DNA of 64,000 bases. Origin: Paenibacillus sp. LHD-38 (GTDB lineage: Bacteria; Bacillota; Bacilli; Paenibacillales; Paenibacillaceae). Position 1 is the first letter of the stretch. The number at the start of each line of letters is the position of its first letter. Below are positions 62,301 through 64,000 of this stretch, piece after piece. The position numbers and the translations under genes are program-made. The DNA is taken from positions 124,001-188,000 of the forward strand of contig NZ_JAVIFU010000002.1 in the NCBI RefSeq assembly GCF_031157315.1. The letters are read 5' to 3'. The notes beneath the pieces are model-generated. The model was not told where the DNA came from and ran no database searches. It saw only the letters and a program-made list of their open reading frames with translations.

Positions 62301-64000
62301 TTATCTAGCCGCGGTTTGCGGGCCGATCGGCCATTTCGTTTTGGTCTTGTTTTTCTTCGAAGTGCCAAGCACGCTCCCAATCCCCATTAGGAATGTCGGG
62401 ATTCCTGCTGCTACAAATACAAGGCACCATTCACGGAAGTTAAGCGGGACCGTTTTGAATATCGGCTGCAATGCTTCAATATAAAGCACGCCGATCATAA
62501 GAAGCAGCGACGAAAGCACGGCCAGCACCAAATATTTATTTTGAAACGGATTTCGGTGGAAAATCGAGCGCGAGCTCCTGCAGTCGAATACGTGAATGAG
62601 CTGTGCCATGACGAGGGTAGCGAATGCCACCGTCTGAGCTTTCATCAGCTGTGCAGTGCTGCCGGGCGCATCGTGCAGGGTGATCCAGAAAGCCCCGAGC
62701 GTACAAACACCGATCAAGATACCGCGGCTAATAATTTTCCAGCCGAGTCTGCGCGAGAAGATGCTTTCCTTCCCAGAGCGCGGTTTTTGCTGCATTAAAT
62801 CCTTCTCTGCCTGATCTACGCCGAGTGCCATTGCTGGCAAGCCGTCTGTGACAAGGTTGACCCATAAAATTTGAATCGGAACCAGCGGAAGCGGAAGCCC
62901 CGCCATCATTGCCAGGAACATGACGAGTATTTCCCCAACGTTCGACGCCAATAGATAACGGATAAACTTACGAATGTTCTCGTATATGCCTCGTCCTTCT
63001 TCTATTGCGGCCACAATAGTAGAAAAATTGTCATCACTTAGAACAAGCGCGGAGGCTTCCTTCGATACATCCGTACCGGTAATCCCCATAGCGATACCGA
63101 TATCTGCTGCCTTGATCGCGGGAGCGTCATTCACGCCATCACCTGTCATCGCAACGACATGCCCTTGGCGCTGAAGTGCTTTGACAATTCGTAATTTATG
63201 CTCGGGGGATACCCTTGCATACACATAAATATTATCAACGAGCCGGTCAAGCTGTTCATCATCCATAGCCTCAAGCTGTCTGCCGCTCATGGCAATACCG
63301 CCGCGCGGCATAATGCCCAGCTGGCCCGCAATGGCTTCCGCTGTTAATTGATGATCCCCCGTTATCATTACCGTCTTGATCCCCGCACGTCTGCAGGTCG
63401 CAATAGCTTCCTTCACCTCTCGGCGCGGCGGATCGATCATTCCCGTCAAGCCGACAAACACAAGCTGGCATTCCGCATCCGCTTCCGTCTCGCAAGCATC
63501 ACTAGCTCGCAAATCGCGATAAGCAAGTCCGAGCACGCGGAGAGCCGACTGTGCCATAAGCTCGCCTGCCTCGGCGCATTTCCGCTTGAGTGTTGAGGTG
63601 AAAGGCACGACCTTGCCCTCCCAAAGCACGTAGGAGCAGTGGTCCATCAGTAAATCAGGAGCTCCTTTTGTACAAATCAGACGGCCCCCTTGATGAGCCA
63701 CCACAACCGACATCCGCTTACGCTCCGAATCAAATGGAAACTCTTTCTCGCGTTTATATAACGGCTCAAGCGATTTGGCCGAGGAACCAAGCTTGGCAGC
63801 AAGCACTGCCAATGCCCCTTCCGTCGGATCTCCCTTAAGCACCCATTCCTCTTGCACTTCCTTGCTTTTTCGTTTGCCTGTTTCGGCTAATTCCACCTTT
63901 ACGATTTGAGCGTTATTACACAGAGCGCTTACCTGAAGGAGCCGCTTGATCGATTGATCGTGTTTAATATCAAGCGCATTGCCAGCTTCATAAATGGCAC
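62301..64000 (-). CDS. P-type cation ATPase (Ca2+ type), 5' end beyond the window
   Basis: The C-terminal 566 or so residues of a P2-type ATPase; the frame is open to the window edge, so the DKTGT site and first helices lie outside. Visible parts: GDPTEGALAVL and KGAPDLLMDH (nucleotide domain), MITGDHQLTAEAIAG, MTGDGVNDAPAIKAADIG, then six C-terminal helices ending with a basic tail. PIQILWVNLVTDGLPAMALG is typical of calcium-type pumps. Ca2+ is the likely ion, not proven. Confidence 0.92.
   Translation of the reverse strand, partial: AIYEAGNALDIKHDQSIKRLLQVSALCNNAQIVKVELAETGKRKSKEVQEEWVLKGDPTEGALAVLAAKLGSSAKSLEPLYKREKEFPFDSERKRMSVVVAHQGGRLICTKGAPDLLMDHCSYVLWEGKVVPFTSTLKRKCAEAGELMAQSALRVLGLAYRDLRASDACETEADAECQLVFVGLTGMIDPPRREVKEAIATCRRAGIKTVMITGDHQLTAEAIAGQLGIMPRGGIAMSGRQLEAMDDEQLDRLVDNIYVYARVSPEHKLRIVKALQRQGHVVAMTGDGVNDAPAIKAADIGIAMGITGTDVSKEASALVLSDDNFSTIVAAIEEGRGIYENIRKFIRYLLASNVGEILVMFLAMMAGLPLPLVPIQILWVNLVTDGLPAMALGVDQAEKDLMQQKPRSGKESIFSRRLGWKIISRGILIGVCTLGAFWITLHDAPGSTAQLMKAQTVAFATLVMAQLIHVFDCRSSRSIFHRNPFQNKYLVLAVLSSLLLMIGVLYIEALQPIFKTVPLNFREWCLVFVAAGIPTFLMGIGSVLGTSKKNKTKTKWPIGPQTAAR

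Overview
The window looks like a chromosomal segment of a mesophilic, endospore-forming member of the Firmicutes, most likely Paenibacillus or a close relative in the Paenibacillaceae. The reasons are the sporulation and germination genes (spoVM, spoVIF, ylbJ, a gerA-type operon, YjcZ-type peptides), a YfiT-type bacillithiol transferase, SD-rich starts with frequent TTG/GTG codons, the FapR and RemA regulators, and a Bacillus-like order of housekeeping genes. No rRNA, tRNA, CRISPR array, intact prophage or transposase gene was seen.

Region 1 (1-6992, minus) is a lipid-synthesis operon read as fapR-plsX-fabH-fabD-fabG-acpP-fabF-rnc, with a FapR operator lying on a recognisable promoter. Region 2 (7004-12846) holds the ylb-type core genes: rpmF and yceD, tmcAL, a PDZ/Lon-type protease, ylbJ, coaD and rsmD. 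Region 3 (about 12850-21150) is accessory. It has small secreted or membrane proteins (two WGxxGxxG-tail proteins, two YjcZ peptides, a poly-valine peptide), a NucA/NucB-type nuclease lipoprotein with an Excalibur tail, a Rieske oxidoreductase, an MBL hydrolase, a glucosaminidase, an ankyrin protein and a decayed beta-trefoil gene.

Region 4 (21350-25655, minus) is a TPP-riboswitch-controlled uptake operon for the thiamine pyrimidine precursor: binding lipoprotein, small thiamine-binding protein, permease, ATPase and a TatD-like hydrolase. Region 5 (25672-37125) has a glycosyltransferase/methyltransferase fusion whose 3' end seems cut off by a 5-bp duplication, a gerAA-gerAC-gerAB operon, an SOS operon for a Y-family polymerase with two LexA-like boxes, a DUF2515 protein, a YedK/HMCES protein and spoVIF. 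Region 6 (37196-59195) is the conserved Bacillus 'ylo' block, almost all on the minus strand: remA-gmk-rpoZ, then coaBC-priA-def-fmt-rsmB-rlmN-prpC-prkC-rsgA-rpe, spoVM, rpmB (opposite), the Asp23 protein, fakA, degV and recG. An island between rpoZ and coaBC carries a Nudix gene, two small membrane proteins and a broken gene behind a Fur-box promoter. Region 7 (59447-64000) has a MetH/MetF fusion, dapF and a truncated P-type cation ATPase.

The most interesting signal is a dispersed element of about 100 nt present four times (14828-14928, 25275-25374, 27354-27451, 57052-57151). Each copy lies in the 5' leader of a gene and in that gene's orientation. Each has a long AU-rich or otherwise variable hairpin whose pairing is kept by compensatory changes, followed by a highly conserved core that can close on itself (GCGAAAC with GTTTaCGC). 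Three copies start right at the T-tract of an intrinsic terminator. I do not recognise it as a known RNA class; it may be a cis-regulatory RNA or a mobile RNA-like repeat.
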